Shown: piece by piece, positions 7,911 to 16,204 of the stretch | How the letters are laid out: every line of letters starts with the position of its first letter | Numbering within the stretch: the stretch's first letter is position 1 | Source of the DNA: Candidatus Woesebacteria bacterium | GTDB lineage: Bacteria; Patescibacteriota; Microgenomatia; UBA1400; UBA12028 | Length of the DNA: 48,981 nt | Reading direction: 5' to 3' | Assembly: GCA_018060955.1 (NCBI GenBank) | Contig: JAGOVC010000004.1 | Location: 1-48,981, forward strand | Position numbers and translations under genes: made by a program | Notes under the pieces: model-generated | Database searches by the model: none | Told to the model about the DNA's origin: nothing | What the model saw: the letters and a program-made list of their open reading frames with translations, nothing else

Positions 7911-9240
7911 ATGAAGTGGAATTTTGAACGAATGTCCCGAAATACTCCGTCCCAAGAGTTATCACCGGAGGCGTTTCAAAACCATACCGTTCTTCAGCAT
8001 GAATTCATCCAACGAGTTTCAAAGGCTGGCTGGATGCAGCAGCAGCTCAAGGCAAGTAGGCAACAGAGGGAAAATGACTTTAAAGAAACACAGGTGACTC
8101 ACGCAACACATCATGAGTTACTTGGTTCTGACTATTTGGATACACTGTCGCCAATTGATGTTCAGGTTAGTAGCAATCGAAAAATTGTTGATACCGAAGC
8201 ACTGTATTATTTTTCATTTATCTGTGTCCCTGTATCAGATATGCCACCGATCTATGCGCTCACACGATTTGGAAAATCATCTCCGTCTCCGTTAGAATCA
8301 ACACCTGCTTGCTTTACAACAACGTTTATCTCATGATCTCCAGTGGTCTCTCCAACTTCCTCGTCCTTCAATCAAAGAAATAGAAGCATGGGGTCCAACG
8401 GTTCTGCCATTTATTGTGGCGTTGGGGCTAGAGACTTACTGGAGGAGTCATCCTTCAATAGAACACTGGAAAGCATCTCTTGTTCCGGTAGCCCATTTTT
8501 TAAGAAAGCTAGAAGAATTTACCTACTCAACATTTGTGATGGATACTGTCTCTACTGATATCACCAACTTGATCCCATCTTGGAACAAACTAAATGAACA
8601 AACGAAGAATCATTTAATTGTGCACATCCACAATGCGGGGAACAGTACTACTGATCAAATGATACCTGGAGATTTTCATCATATCGTCGTCAGAATGCAG
8701 GATCATTTAGCAAGACCTGAAGAATTTTTAAACGATTATTTGACGTACGGACATGAATATAGTCATGCAATCGTTCAAGAATATATTTTTGGATCGACCA
8801 AAAGAACGGGAGTAATTAGTAATCCACAACTAATGGGTATGGTTCAAGAGGCTGTTGCAATTACTATTGAACAAGCGCTCATTAAAGCCAATTCTATAGA
8901 GAGCCAAACAACAACTCTTCCCGATTGGGCAACAAGGAGAGGAGTGGAGACGAAAGAAGTATTGCAAGGGCGTAGAGATCGAGATCTGGCTGATTATCCA
9001 CTTGCGCCCAAATTAACCCACTATACCGAAGGTCATCGGATCGCACGAAGGTTGCAAGCAAAAGGCTGGAGAGTAGAGGATATTCCAGTTTTACTGCAGC
9101 GTATTAAAGAAATAGTCTTTCAGGTTTTGAAAACAAAGAATGTCTATAAAATCTACACTGTTGGGCTCACCTTTGATCCTAATTCTTCGTACCAAAAAAT
9201 CATCTGTATCCTCTTGGAAGAGAAACCACCAAACCGATAA
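7911..9240 (+). pseudogene. HEYSH metallopeptidase-like protein, frameshifted
   Basis: Two open frames, 7911-8336 and the one containing 8416-9240, overlap in different phases and together encode one protein. The second frame stays open back to a stop at 8293-8295, so the join lies between about 8296 and 8333, and the 1,330-bp span is one base more than a multiple of three. The product (about 443 residues) has no signal peptide. The C-terminal half carries YGHEYSHAIVQE, an HExxH zinc-peptidase signature, with a Glu-rich QEAVAITIE segment about 30 residues later that could supply the third ligand as in gluzincins. I do not recognise a named family. A disrupted gene, a recent pseudogene or an assembly indel are all possible. 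Confidence 0.6.
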
Positions 9241-9333
9241 TTGTGATAAAGACATTCTATTTGAATTCATAGGATGGATTACTGGTTTCGTGAGTTACCC
9301 TCATTCGTGATAAGATAACTAACACTGAAACGC

Positions 9334-9339
9334 TACACT
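9334..9339 (+). promoter_or_regulatory. -10 box for ybaB
   Basis: TACACT preceded by GC. The inferred leader is about 17 nt and contains AAAAGGAG just upstream of the ATG at 9363, so this gene has a ribosome binding site. Confidence 0.45.
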
Positions 9340-9362
9340 GTACTTAAACTAAAAGGAGCACT

Positions 9363-9644
9363 ATGGCAAACCCATTACAAAAACTCGGTGACTTAAACCA
9401 ACTTCGTCAGCAAGCAATGCAGATGCAGCAACAATTAGCTGCGGAAGAAATTGAAGTAGTCAAAGGTGATATTCGTGTTGTCATTACAGGTGATCAGAAA
9501 ATTAAGGTCTTCACTGTCCAGGGAATTACTTCTCAACAAGCAATTGACGCACTCAATGAAGCAGTCAAGAAATCACAAGAATTAGCCGCACGAAAATTGC
9601 AGCAGATGAGTGGTGGTCTAGGTGGACTACTCGGCGGAAAATAA
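9363..9644 (+). CDS. ybaB: YbaB/EbfC family nucleoid-associated protein
   Basis: A 93-residue protein with the YbaB pattern: an N-terminal helix rich in Gln and Met (LNQLRQQAMQMQQQLA), the strand GDIRVVITGDQKI, a C-terminal helix EAVKKSQELAARKLQQM and a glycine-rich tail (GGLGGLLGG). YbaB dimers bind DNA with little sequence specificity. In many bacteria the gene sits between dnaX and recR. Here dnaX is 1.5 kb upstream with the broken peptidase gene inserted between, and no recR is seen. The start is fixed by AAAAGGAG 5-6 nt before the ATG, and a terminator follows. Confidence 0.9.
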   Translation: MANPLQKLGDLNQLRQQAMQMQQQLAAEEIEVVKGDIRVVITGDQKIKVFTVQGITSQQAIDALNEAVKKSQELAARKLQQMSGGLGGLLGGK

Positions 9645-9672
9645 GTTTTCCCCATTTTTATACGAATTCTAG

Positions 9673-9696
9673 CGCAGCTCTAACGGGCTGCGTTTT
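9673..9696 (+). terminator. Rho-independent terminator of ybaB
   Basis: CGCAGCTC (9673-9680) pairs with GGGCTGCG (9685-9692), with one T-G pair, around a 4-nt loop and is followed by TTTT. Confidence 0.75.
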
Positions 9697-9736
9697 CGTA
9701 GGTGGGCATGCATCGCAATGATTGAATCGATGGTTA

Positions 9737-10411
9737 TTAGGGAATCGGGGTAGCAGTGAGCTTTAAGCTGTACACCTTACGCGCACTAGCTGTGGCACCC
9801 GTTGTCTCCGGCAGGATGACGATCAGAGGATCGGTTGCCTGAATGGTAGCTTTGTTAATTCTTTCGCCTAAGATGTTGACATACTGCGTGGCACTTGTAA
9901 TAGGGACGTCCATATTTTGCCCCCCATTCTCGCCTAAAGATCGTGCCTTTAGGATTCGTGTCGTAGAGGAGTTAAAGGATAGCCAGATGGCCTTGCGTTT
10001 TGTAGGGAAGATCGACTCATCCGAGACGACTACTCGTTTTCCGATATACGTTTCACTCTCATCGAGTGTTCCTAAGATCATGACGGGTGAATTTAGTTCT
10101 ACCTCTTCCTTTTGAATTGGTTTGTTAGCTTTAAGAAAGATTACATCTTTGGCAAGTTCGACAACGCGCATAGGTCCTGCATAACTCTTAATTTGCAAAC
10201 TGGAGCCGACACTTTTTTCCAGCGTGCCGATAATTGCAAAAGTTTTGACTTCGGTTGAGGTCCCTGCAACTTTACTTCCAGATTCAATCACGCGCTGGAC
10301 ATGTTCTTTAATCGTATTCGTAACTTCCTCATCAACCGCTGCTTGCGCTAATGCCTGTGCTGGCAACGCAATAAAAAGGGTCAGGAGGAAAAATGATAGT
10401 ACTGTTTTCAT
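9737..10411 (-). CDS. Secreted hypothetical protein
   Basis: A 224-residue protein with a clear signal peptide: MKTVLSFFLLTLFIALPAQALAQ, hydrophobic core then an A-x-A type cleavage site near residue 21. The frame extends upstream to 10492 but the signal peptide fixes the start at 10411. The mature part is rich in beta strands with short repeating units (IGTLEKSVGSSLQIKS; ILGTLDESETYIGKRVV), resembling small OB-like beta domains found in secreted Patescibacteria proteins, though I cannot name a family. It begins 4 nt after the stop of the membrane-anchored gene 10416-10922, so the two are probably co-transcribed and act at the cell surface. Confidence 0.7.
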   Translation of the reverse strand: MKTVLSFFLLTLFIALPAQALAQAAVDEEVTNTIKEHVQRVIESGSKVAGTSTEVKTFAIIGTLEKSVGSSLQIKSYAGPMRVVELAKDVIFLKANKPIQKEEVELNSPVMILGTLDESETYIGKRVVVSDESIFPTKRKAIWLSFNSSTTRILKARSLGENGGQNMDVPITSATQYVNILGERINKATIQATDPLIVILPETTGATASARKVYSLKLTATPIP

Positions 10412-10415
10412 AATG

Positions 10416-10922
10416 TTAGGGTCGACTGGTCGGACTGGGCGATGGACGCGTTGTTGCACTGGTACTTGCTTGGCCTGGGAAACTAAAGTCATCCTTGGCG
10501 TAGACGACGGTTCGCGTTGTCTCTACTGGAACTTGGCCTGCAAGCATGGCTTTAATCGTAAAGATATTGGCTCCATACGATAATGTAGCTTGGGCAGAAA
10601 AGTTTCCTTGCTTGTCGGAAAAAATAATGATTTCTTTTTCATTATGCAAGATGACGACTGGGATATCTGCTTGTGTGGCTCCTGAGATATTGAGGGTAGG
10701 TTCAAAAACGAGGGCATCTTGTGTCGGCGAGCTAACAGATAGACCTGCTTGGGAGGGAGCACTTGTTTGAGTAGGAATATTGGCAGCTGGGGATGCCAGA
10801 ACTTGGAAGGTGGCTTCAGGATTGGCAGTTTGCACAGCTTGTCGTGCACGATACATCCCGACGGTGATAATCAGTCCACCAACGAGCCCTAATAGTACGG
10901 CAATGAATACTTCCTTTTTCAT
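10416..10922 (-). CDS. Membrane-anchored protein with an Ig-like/bacterial adhesion-type domain
   Basis: A 168-residue protein with an N-terminal transmembrane anchor (FIAVLLGLVGGLIITVGMY, residues 6-24), a Ser/Thr/Pro/Ala-rich spacer (about 30-60) and one beta-sandwich-like domain (about residues 62-145: PTLNISGATQADIPVVILHN, then NFSAQATLSYGANIFTIKA). The ISGAT...ANIFTIKA pattern is that of glucodextranase-like/Ig-like domains that decorate cell-surface proteins. The C terminus is a Ser/Thr/Pro/Arg tail. It probably stands on the outer face of the membrane. It is the first gene of a two-gene unit with the secreted protein 9737-10411. Confidence 0.6.
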   Translation of the reverse strand: MKKEVFIAVLLGLVGGLIITVGMYRARQAVQTANPEATFQVLASPAANIPTQTSAPSQAGLSVSSPTQDALVFEPTLNISGATQADIPVVILHNEKEIIIFSDKQGNFSAQATLSYGANIFTIKAMLAGQVPVETTRTVVYAKDDFSFPGQASTSATTRPSPSPTSRP

Positions 10923-11010
10923 ACAGCGTAGAGCTATCCTAACACATCAGGTGGTTTTTAGAAAAATCCAAATTATTTGATTGTCTTTTGCATCGCAAAG
11001 ATGAGCTGAA

Positions 11011-11021
11011 TATGCTAGAGT
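11011..11021 (+). promoter_or_regulatory. Promoter for the MBL-dnaB pair
   Basis: TTGCAT (10988-10993) and TATGCT (11011-11016) are spaced by 17 nt. An overlapping alternative -10 is TAGAGT preceded by GC (11016-11021). Confidence 0.4.
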
Positions 11022-11056
11022 ACCTACTGCGAGAGAAAACTACGACAGGAGGTCGC

Positions 11057-11710
11057 ATGGAAATTTCCTATTTAGGTCACTCATCATTCAAAATTAAAAC
11101 CAAACAAGGTACGGTGATCACGGATCCGTACGATAAAAGTGTGGGATTTGCGTATCCTTCCGTAACGGGAGATATCGTCACGAGCTCCCATGCACATCCT
11201 GATCACAACAATATGTCTGCGGTCAAACCATCTGCCGGTCGCGACGCACCCTTTTTAATTTCCGCTGCAGGTGAGTATGAAGTCTCAGGGATTTCGATTT
11301 TCGGATTCCCCAGTTTCCACGATGCCGTGCAAGGCAAAGAACGTGGACCGAATATTGTCTACTCCATTGCTGCAGAAGGCATCACCGTTGTGCATTTGGG
11401 CGATTTGGGACATGAACTCACCGATGAGTTCATTGAAGATTTAGGAGAGGTCGACGTACTATTGTGTCCGGTCGGAGGGGTATATACCATCGATGCGAAA
11501 ACTGCGATCGAAGTCATTCAAGCGATCGATCCGTATTATGTAATTCCCATGCACTACAAAACCGCTGCCCATGACGCATCAACGTATGGTTCCTTGCAAA
11601 CGGTCGAAGACTTTGTGAAAGCCTATGGAGTAACGAGCGAACCAGTCAAATCCTTGAGTGTCTCTTCCACGAAACCGGAACAGACCACCTTGGTAGTCTT
11701 GGAGAGCTAA
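11057..11710 (+). CDS. MBL-fold metal-dependent hydrolase (UlaG-like)
   Basis: A 217-residue metallo-beta-lactamase-fold protein. MEISYLGHSSFKIKTKQG is the usual N terminus of the UlaG/YtkL branch, followed by TDPY and the metal motif H45-x-H47-x-D49-H50. Later conserved points are GEYEV, HLGDLGH with the bridging Asp, and PMHYKT near the C terminus. The substrate is unknown, and members act on lactones, phosphodiesters or other esters. AGGAGG 6 nt before the ATG at 11057 selects this start over the upstream in-frame one at 10988. The TAA stop touches the dnaB ATG, so the two are translationally coupled. Confidence 0.85.
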   Translation: MEISYLGHSSFKIKTKQGTVITDPYDKSVGFAYPSVTGDIVTSSHAHPDHNNMSAVKPSAGRDAPFLISAAGEYEVSGISIFGFPSFHDAVQGKERGPNIVYSIAAEGITVVHLGDLGHELTDEFIEDLGEVDVLLCPVGGVYTIDAKTAIEVIQAIDPYYVIPMHYKTAAHDASTYGSLQTVEDFVKAYGVTSEPVKSLSVSSTKPEQTTLVVLES

Positions 11711-13042
11711 ATGGCCCTAGTTCGAATTCCTCCGAATAATATTCCTGCTGAAGAAAGCGTGCTTGGAGCACTGCTTCTGGATCATGATGCCATTGTGGCG
11801 GTCGCCGAACTTCTCAAACCGGAATTCTTTTACAAAGATATTCACCAAGACGTCTTTCGCGCCATCATTGAGCTGTATTCCCAGCGAAGTCCGATCGACA
11901 TCGTTACCGTCTCCTCACAGCTAAAGAAGAACAAAGCGCTCAAAGAAGTGGGGGGAACACCGTTCCTTACGCAGTTAGCTGAAGCGGTGCCAACCTCTTC
12001 ACATGTTCGTGAATACGCCAAGATCGTGAAAGATTTATATACCAAACGCCAATTGATCTCGCTGGCAGCGGAGCTCAATGAGCTTGCCTTTGATGAAGGG
12101 AAGATGACCGAGGAAATCTTGGACAAAGCGGAATCCAGTGTGTTTGCACTTTCACAGACCCATGTGGAAAAAGGATTCATTCCTCTAAAAGATGTTTTGG
12201 CAGAGAGTTTTGATCGACTAGACGAGCTACAAAAGAATGCCGGTGGACTCCGTGGTGTTCCGACAGGATTTGCAGACTTGGATGACACTCTCTCGGGGAT
12301 GCAAGCTTCCAACCTTTTAATTCTTGCCGCGCGTCCTGGTGTAGGAAAAACCGCATTCTCTCTCAACATTGCCATGCAAACAGCAGTCGCCTATAAAAAG
12401 AAAGTAGCCTACTTTTCGTTGGAAATGAGTAAAGAGGAATTGGTTGACCGTTTGTTGGTCGCACAAGCCGATATTGATGCTTGGAGATTAAAGACCGGTC
12501 GACTTTCGGAGGATGACTTTACGAAGCTCTCGGATGCCATGGGAGTGCTCGCGGATGCTCCCATCTATATTGATGACACTCCAGGAATCACGGTACTGGA
12601 ACTTCGAACCAAAGCGCGACGGTTAATGTCGGAACGCGGGATCGATATGATTGTGGTCGACTACTTGCAGTTAATGCATGGGAGTGGACTGTATAAAGAA
12701 AATCGGGTGCTCGAGATCGGTGAAATCTCCATGGGACTAAAAAACATTGCTCGTGAGCTCAAGGTACCTGTGTTATCTCTCGCTCAGTTATCGCGTGCGG
12801 TAGAAAGCCGCGGAACCAAACAACCGCAACTCTCCGACCTTCGTGAATCGGGATCCATTGAACAGGATGCAGACGTTGTAATGTTTTTATATCGTGAAGA
12901 TGATGATGAGCGAGAAAACGTCAAACTCGGAATTGCCAAGCATCGTAACGGAGCTCTGCGGAATATTGATTTATTCTTTAAAGGTGATCGAATTCGCTTC
13001 TACGGAGTGGAACGACGCCAATCGATTGCCCCTACGATGTAG
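11711..13042 (+). CDS. dnaB: Replicative DNA helicase DnaB
   Basis: A 443-residue hexameric helicase. The N-terminal domain starts IPPNNIPAEESVLGALLLD and contains the FFYKDIHQDVFRAI motif that binds primase. The RecA-like domain has Walker A ARPGVGKT (207-214), the FSLEMSKEELVDRLL segment, DYLQLM (Walker B) and SQLSRAVESR followed by SDLRESGSIEQDADVV. The GLAKHRNG-like segment (GIAKHRNG) supplies the arginine finger. The enzyme unwinds DNA ahead of the replication fork. The start abuts the stop of the MBL-fold gene without a gap, and no intein is present. The last 11 bp overlap the end of a convergent membrane protein gene. Confidence 0.95.
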   Translation: MALVRIPPNNIPAEESVLGALLLDHDAIVAVAELLKPEFFYKDIHQDVFRAIIELYSQRSPIDIVTVSSQLKKNKALKEVGGTPFLTQLAEAVPTSSHVREYAKIVKDLYTKRQLISLAAELNELAFDEGKMTEEILDKAESSVFALSQTHVEKGFIPLKDVLAESFDRLDELQKNAGGLRGVPTGFADLDDTLSGMQASNLLILAARPGVGKTAFSLNIAMQTAVAYKKKVAYFSLEMSKEELVDRLLVAQADIDAWRLKTGRLSEDDFTKLSDAMGVLADAPIYIDDTPGITVLELRTKARRLMSERGIDMIVVDYLQLMHGSGLYKENRVLEIGEISMGLKNIARELKVPVLSLAQLSRAVESRGTKQPQLSDLRESGSIEQDADVVMFLYREDDDERENVKLGIAKHRNGALRNIDLFFKGDRIRFYGVERRQSIAPTM

Positions 13043-13346
13043 ACGGAGTAATAGAGCTTTCAAGTGGTGAGAAACCGAAGAGTAAATACATCAGTCCTCC
13101 CCCTAAAGCTAAAAAGAGCAAGAAAAATCCTAGGTTTCGTCGGAGAACAGAACTGGTATTTTCAATTTTCTGCAAATGATCCGTACTGGCAAGAATCACA
13201 ACGGCAATGCCAAACCAAATGCCTCCTCGAAGAAAGATGGAGCCAATACTATCCACTGCAAATAAAAAGATCACAAACTCTCGTAATGCCAGACTGTATT
13301 CTCGTGCATTGAAGTGTTCGTTCATTCGCGCCCAAGACTGATTCAT
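13032..13346 (-). CDS. Small membrane protein, hypothetical
   Basis: A 104-residue protein with two to three hydrophobic segments: about residues 23-37, 42-53 and 70-91 (NLGFFLLFLALGGGLMYLLF). No conserved motif is recognised. It overlaps the dnaB 3' end by 11 bp in convergent orientation. A TACACT -10 box at 13354-13359 ends 7 nt before its ATG, which supports it being a real gene with a leaderless mRNA. Confidence 0.6.
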   Translation of the reverse strand: MNQSWARMNEHFNAREYSLALREFVIFLFAVDSIGSIFLRGGIWFGIAVVILASTDHLQKIENTSSVLRRNLGFFLLFLALGGGLMYLLFGFSPLESSITPSTS

Positions 13347-13353
13347 TTGACTC

Positions 13354-13359
13354 AGTGTA
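13354..13359 (-). promoter_or_regulatory. -10 box for the small membrane protein gene
   Basis: TACACT on the minus strand, 7 nt before the ATG at 13346. Confidence 0.4.
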
Positions 13360-13449
13360 GGGGAAAAAAGAGTAAAAGTCTAGGATCTAGAAGTATGACT
13401 TTAGTACAGTGTACTGGGCTTCTTCACCTGAAACGGAATACTAATGCTA

Positions 13450-14049
13450 TTAGAAATGAATGTTTCTCTTTACTAGGAGCGGGAAGAATTTAGGAGTGAT
13501 TGTGTCTGCTACTGCATTATTTCCACTGTGTAGGATAATAGAAGCAAATATTGAGTTGTATCGTAACCGCACCCATGCAAAAATTGGTCCCACAAAAACC
13601 GCTGCATATCCTATCTGGTAAATTAGAGCTGGCAGTGTCAAAACGTAAGCATTTTTAAGGTGATAAACTCCAAAAAAGATTGAAGAGTATAGAATTTTCT
13701 CTTTATTGCTACCTTCTATCTTATTGATAACCCATCCTCGGAAAAGCAATTCTTCTAAAATAGGTGCAAAAACAACTGAGATAGCGATTCGAATTAATGG
13801 CATTGTTGGAGCGAGGAACGCATAGACAATTAGCTCTATACAAAATAAGAGTATGACAATGAACCACTGTTGTGTAGAAATCCCAGGTTTGAATTTAGCC
13901 ACTACCACAACAAAGAAAATAATACTCAGTCTCCATATGGCATCAAAAATGTAGAAGAAGCCTCCTTTAAGGAATACTGAACCTAAAAAATAAGAGATTG
14001 ACACTAAAGCAATAGTTGCTGAAATTTTAAAGAGACTATTCACTGTCAT
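13450..14049 (-). CDS. CPBP family intramembrane metalloprotease (Abi/CAAX-like)
   Basis: A 199-residue polytopic membrane protein with the three CPBP motifs: EELLFRG (Glu99, Glu100, Arg104), FFGVYHL (His130) and ILHSGNN (His174, Asn178). These residues line the active site of the type II CAAX prenyl endopeptidase family. Bacterial members process membrane or secreted peptides, some in bacteriocin self-immunity. There is no adjacent bacteriocin gene that I can see. Seven or so transmembrane helices are predicted from hydrophobicity. The flanking gap (14050-14126) leads directly into tRNA-Leu on the same strand. Confidence 0.8.
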   Translation of the reverse strand: MTVNSLFKISATIALVSISYFLGSVFLKGGFFYIFDAIWRLSIIFFVVVVAKFKPGISTQQWFIVILLFCIELIVYAFLAPTMPLIRIAISVVFAPILEELLFRGWVINKIEGSNKEKILYSSIFFGVYHLKNAYVLTLPALIYQIGYAAVFVGPIFAWVRLRYNSIFASIILHSGNNAVADTITPKFFPLLVKRNIHF

Positions 14050-14126
14050 AGTTTTAGTCGCAACGACAGTTGCTCTATCAATTCATTAAAGACCAAATTG
14101 GGATCTGAGATAGAATTTCTACTGTG

Positions 14127-14210
14127 TGCCCAGGGTGGGAATCGAACCCACATGAGATTGCTCTCACACGATTTTGAGTCGTGCGCGTCTGCCAGTTCCG
14201 CCACCTAGGC
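14127..14210 (-). tRNA. tRNA-Leu (anticodon CAA)
   Basis: An 84-nt cloverleaf on the minus strand. The 7-bp acceptor stem is GCCTAGG with CCTGGGC (one U-G pair) and the discriminator is A. The anticodon stem CACGA/TCGTG holds loop CTCAAAA, anticodon CAA, reading UUG. A class II variable arm (GAGAGCAATCTC region) and the TTCGATT T-loop are present. No CCA is encoded: the 3' end continues CAC, so CCA must be added. This is the only tRNA I found in the window. Confidence 0.93.
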
Positions 14211-14276
14211 AAGCTGTATGTACTTTTGACAGAATCTTATTATATCGCACGTTTCAAAAACCGGAGAAGGGAGACT

Positions 14277-14771
14277 TTATTTTCTCAGGTTAGCTATAAA
14301 ATCTAGTGAGGTGTAATCTCGTAATGGTCTACTATAAAAGGCGACTTTTGTAGGTTTCCCATCAACAGGGATCGTGGCACTGATGAAAAGTACATCATGC
14401 TCACCTCCATAGGGGCTGTCGTCCTTTACAGACACCTGGTTAACTTGAAAATGCTGTCGTTGGGCCAGTACCTGGACATGAGAAATAAACGCTCGTTGCG
14501 CTTCTTTTCGCGCTGATGCTGAGTTTGGTTTTTGTCGCAGGGCAATTTGAAAAAAATGCACATACATTTGATCAAAAGTTCGGGAGATTTCTCCTAGAAG
14601 GTTGTCAGGTCGTGCGGAATCTACATCACCAAAGTTTTCAAGATCTGCTGCGCGTAACTGATTTGGGATAGGGATCGAGGTGGGAAGGGGCGGGATGGGA
14701 ATTAATTTGGGAGGTTCGACGAGACTTTCAACCAATGCTGACGTGAGATCGAGTTCTACTTTTTTCCCCAT
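14277..14771 (-). CDS. Hypothetical protein
   Basis: A 164-residue soluble protein of unknown family. Residues 20-45 are rich in Pro and Ile (LIPIPPLPTSIPIPNQL), followed by a helical segment (about 60-110, with FDQMYVHFFQIALRQK) and a strand-rich C terminus (about 115-164, EHDVLFISATIPVDGKPTKVAFYSR). AAAAGGACT lies 6-7 nt upstream of the ATG. It follows on the same strand as the paralogous pair 14907-15672 and could be co-transcribed with them. Confidence 0.6.
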   Translation of the reverse strand: MGKKVELDLTSALVESLVEPPKLIPIPPLPTSIPIPNQLRAADLENFGDVDSARPDNLLGEISRTFDQMYVHFFQIALRQKPNSASARKEAQRAFISHVQVLAQRQHFQVNQVSVKDDSPYGGEHDVLFISATIPVDGKPTKVAFYSRPLRDYTSLDFIANLRK

Positions 14772-14906
14772 ACTGTAGTCCTTTTAGTGGTAGGCAAATG
14801 ACGAGTAATAAATGATACAGCTATATACTCTTCAATTGTAATAATTATTCTACGCTCGCTGTCAAGAAATCTTGGTGTATCTGCTTCTTTAGAAAAAGTT
14901 TCGAGA

Positions 14907-15245
14907 TTATTCTAATCGAACATGGATGTGATCAACAGGAGACTTTTTATCAAATGTTGCTGTTATTGTCGGAAGTCCGGAAATATCCATACCAGGAGGG
15001 ATGGATTGAATTTTATTGAGTGCTGGGGGGATGATGGAAACTGACCACTCTGCTAGGTAAATTTGCCCGTCTGGCAATGTGAGTAATGTCGTTCTTTGCA
15101 TGTTCGGATTATAAAAGGACTGCACACGGTATTTCACATTCTGGAATGTAAAAAAATATGCCAGATTATCGTTATCGCGAGCGTCGACGTCTTTACCTTC
15201 ACGCTTCTTTCGAAATCCAAAACCAAATAATCGATCTATTTTCAT
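14907..15245 (-). CDS. Hypothetical protein, tandem paralog A
   Basis: A 112-residue protein that is a paralog of its upstream neighbour (15319-15672). Both start with a short basic segment (MKIDRLFGFGFRKK / MRFFEFLRGQRS), then share a YRV strand, LLTLPDGQIYLAEWS / LLELPTGEMYLVEWS, IPP, IPPGM/IPAGM and a C-terminal HIHVRLE / HLRFRVD. The family is unknown to me and is strand-rich, possibly a small beta domain. The frame extends to 15311, but a perfect TATAAT (15253-15258) ends 7 nt before the ATG at 15245, so I place the start there. Confidence 0.65.
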   Translation of the reverse strand: MKIDRLFGFGFRKKREGKDVDARDNDNLAYFFTFQNVKYRVQSFYNPNMQRTTLLTLPDGQIYLAEWSVSIIPPALNKIQSIPPGMDISGLPTITATFDKKSPVDHIHVRLE

Positions 15246-15252
15246 AAGAACT

Positions 15253-15258
15253 ATTATA
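15253..15258 (-). promoter_or_regulatory. -10 box for tandem paralog A
   Basis: Perfect TATAAT preceded by GG on the minus strand, 7 nt before the ATG at 15245; a clear leaderless promoter. Confidence 0.6.
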
Positions 15259-15318
15259 CCTAAACTATCTTGACCATAGAAGACTACTAAAACACCAGCG
15301 TACGACCACAAGATCGGC

Positions 15319-15672
15319 TCAGTCTACTCTAAATCGCAGGTGATCATAAGCATCTGTCTCAGTATCATTTTCCACGACAATTGAGCGTAGTTGTGACACA
15401 TTCATGCCAGCAGGTATCCGGCTGATCTGGGTGATGTTTGGTGGAATACTGGTTTTGCTCCATTCAACCAAGTACATCTCTCCAGTTGGTAGCTCAAGGA
15501 GTTTCCGTTGCTCTAAATCCGCAGTATTCTCGGTATCCACACGGTAACGCACACCGTTTAGGGTAAAGCGACAGTGAAAGGAATTTTTCCAATACTCATA
15601 ATTTCGGTCAGAATCCGATGCTTCCTTTTTTTTGTCGCTTCTTTGTCCTCTAAGAAATTCAAAAAATCTCAT
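15319..15672 (-). CDS. Hypothetical protein, tandem paralog B
   Basis: A 117-residue protein with no recognised family, paralogous to 14907-15245. The shared core runs from about residue 38 (RYRV) to 117 and includes LPTGEMYLVEWSKTSIPP and IPAGMNV. The N terminus differs and is rich in Arg, Lys, Asp and Ser, which suggests different partners. GATAAT lies 11 nt before the ATG. The stop of this gene is 73 bp upstream of paralog A, which has its own promoter. Confidence 0.65.
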   Translation of the reverse strand: MRFFEFLRGQRSDKKKEASDSDRNYEYWKNSFHCRFTLNGVRYRVDTENTADLEQRKLLELPTGEMYLVEWSKTSIPPNITQISRIPAGMNVSQLRSIVVENDTETDAYDHLRFRVD

Positions 15673-15684
15673 AACGGTGAAACA

Positions 15685-16131
15685 TTATCGAAGTAACAGA
15701 ATAAGGCCAAACACCACCACCTGAGGTGCCAAGCCCAGCAGCATGTTTGGGGTAGAATGATGGAATCCATGATGAAAATCATTAAACGGTTTTAGCCACC
15801 AGGGATTATATTTTAAGAAATTACGGGGAGCTTCAACAAAATCTGGGAGGAGTCCCATAAATGCACCGACCCAGGCATGAATTTGAAGAACGTTGCTTGG
15901 TGCCTGAAACAGCCAGTAGACGAGTAGAACAGAAAGAATCAAATCACCAATTTCAAGCAAAATTGCCGTGGATTTTTTCCGTGTGCCATTGGAAAGACCC
16001 GTCCCAACATCCCAATGTAAGATCCAGTCCTCGATGTAGTGGGAGGCTAGAACTAGAGGAATATACAGGATTGGATTTTGGACTTTGGATGCGATAAACG
16101 CGCCTGTTAAAGAGTGAGAAATCGATAACAT
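15685..16131 (-). CDS. Small polytopic membrane protein, His-rich (YdjM/DUF457-like)
   Basis: A 148-residue membrane protein with about four hydrophobic segments. SISHSLTGAFIASKV at the N terminus, SHYIEDWILHWD (residues 31-42) and FNDFHHGFHHS (about 116-126) place His/Asp clusters at both ends, as in the YdjM/DUF457 family of inner-membrane putative metal-dependent hydrolases. Function is unknown. TACAAT (16142-16147, minus) lies 10 nt before the ATG. The gene is divergent from 16205, and a 17-bp inverted repeat sits between them. Confidence 0.55.
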   Translation of the reverse strand: MLSISHSLTGAFIASKVQNPILYIPLVLASHYIEDWILHWDVGTGLSNGTRKKSTAILLEIGDLILSVLLVYWLFQAPSNVLQIHAWVGAFMGLLPDFVEAPRNFLKYNPWWLKPFNDFHHGFHHSTPNMLLGLAPQVVVFGLILLLR

Positions 16132-16141
16132 AGAGAGAATT

Positions 16142-16167
16142 ATTGTAGTCTATTCTCAAGGAGAATA
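16142..16167. promoter_or_regulatory. Divergent promoter with inverted repeat
   Basis: TACAAT on the minus strand (16142-16147) serves the gene at 16131. The inverted repeat TATTCTC-aag-GAGAATA occupies 16151-16167, where an operator could cover the minus-strand -35/spacer and lie upstream of the plus-strand -10 at 16193. Confidence 0.4.
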
Positions 16168-16192
16168 AAAGCGATCTTACATTCTTAGGTGC

Positions 16193-16198
16193 TATAGT
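16193..16198 (+). promoter_or_regulatory. -10 box for the 117-residue membrane protein gene
   Basis: TATAGT preceded by GC ends 6 nt before the ATG at 16205; a leaderless mRNA is inferred. Confidence 0.5.
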
Positions 16199-16204
16199 GA
16201 AAAT

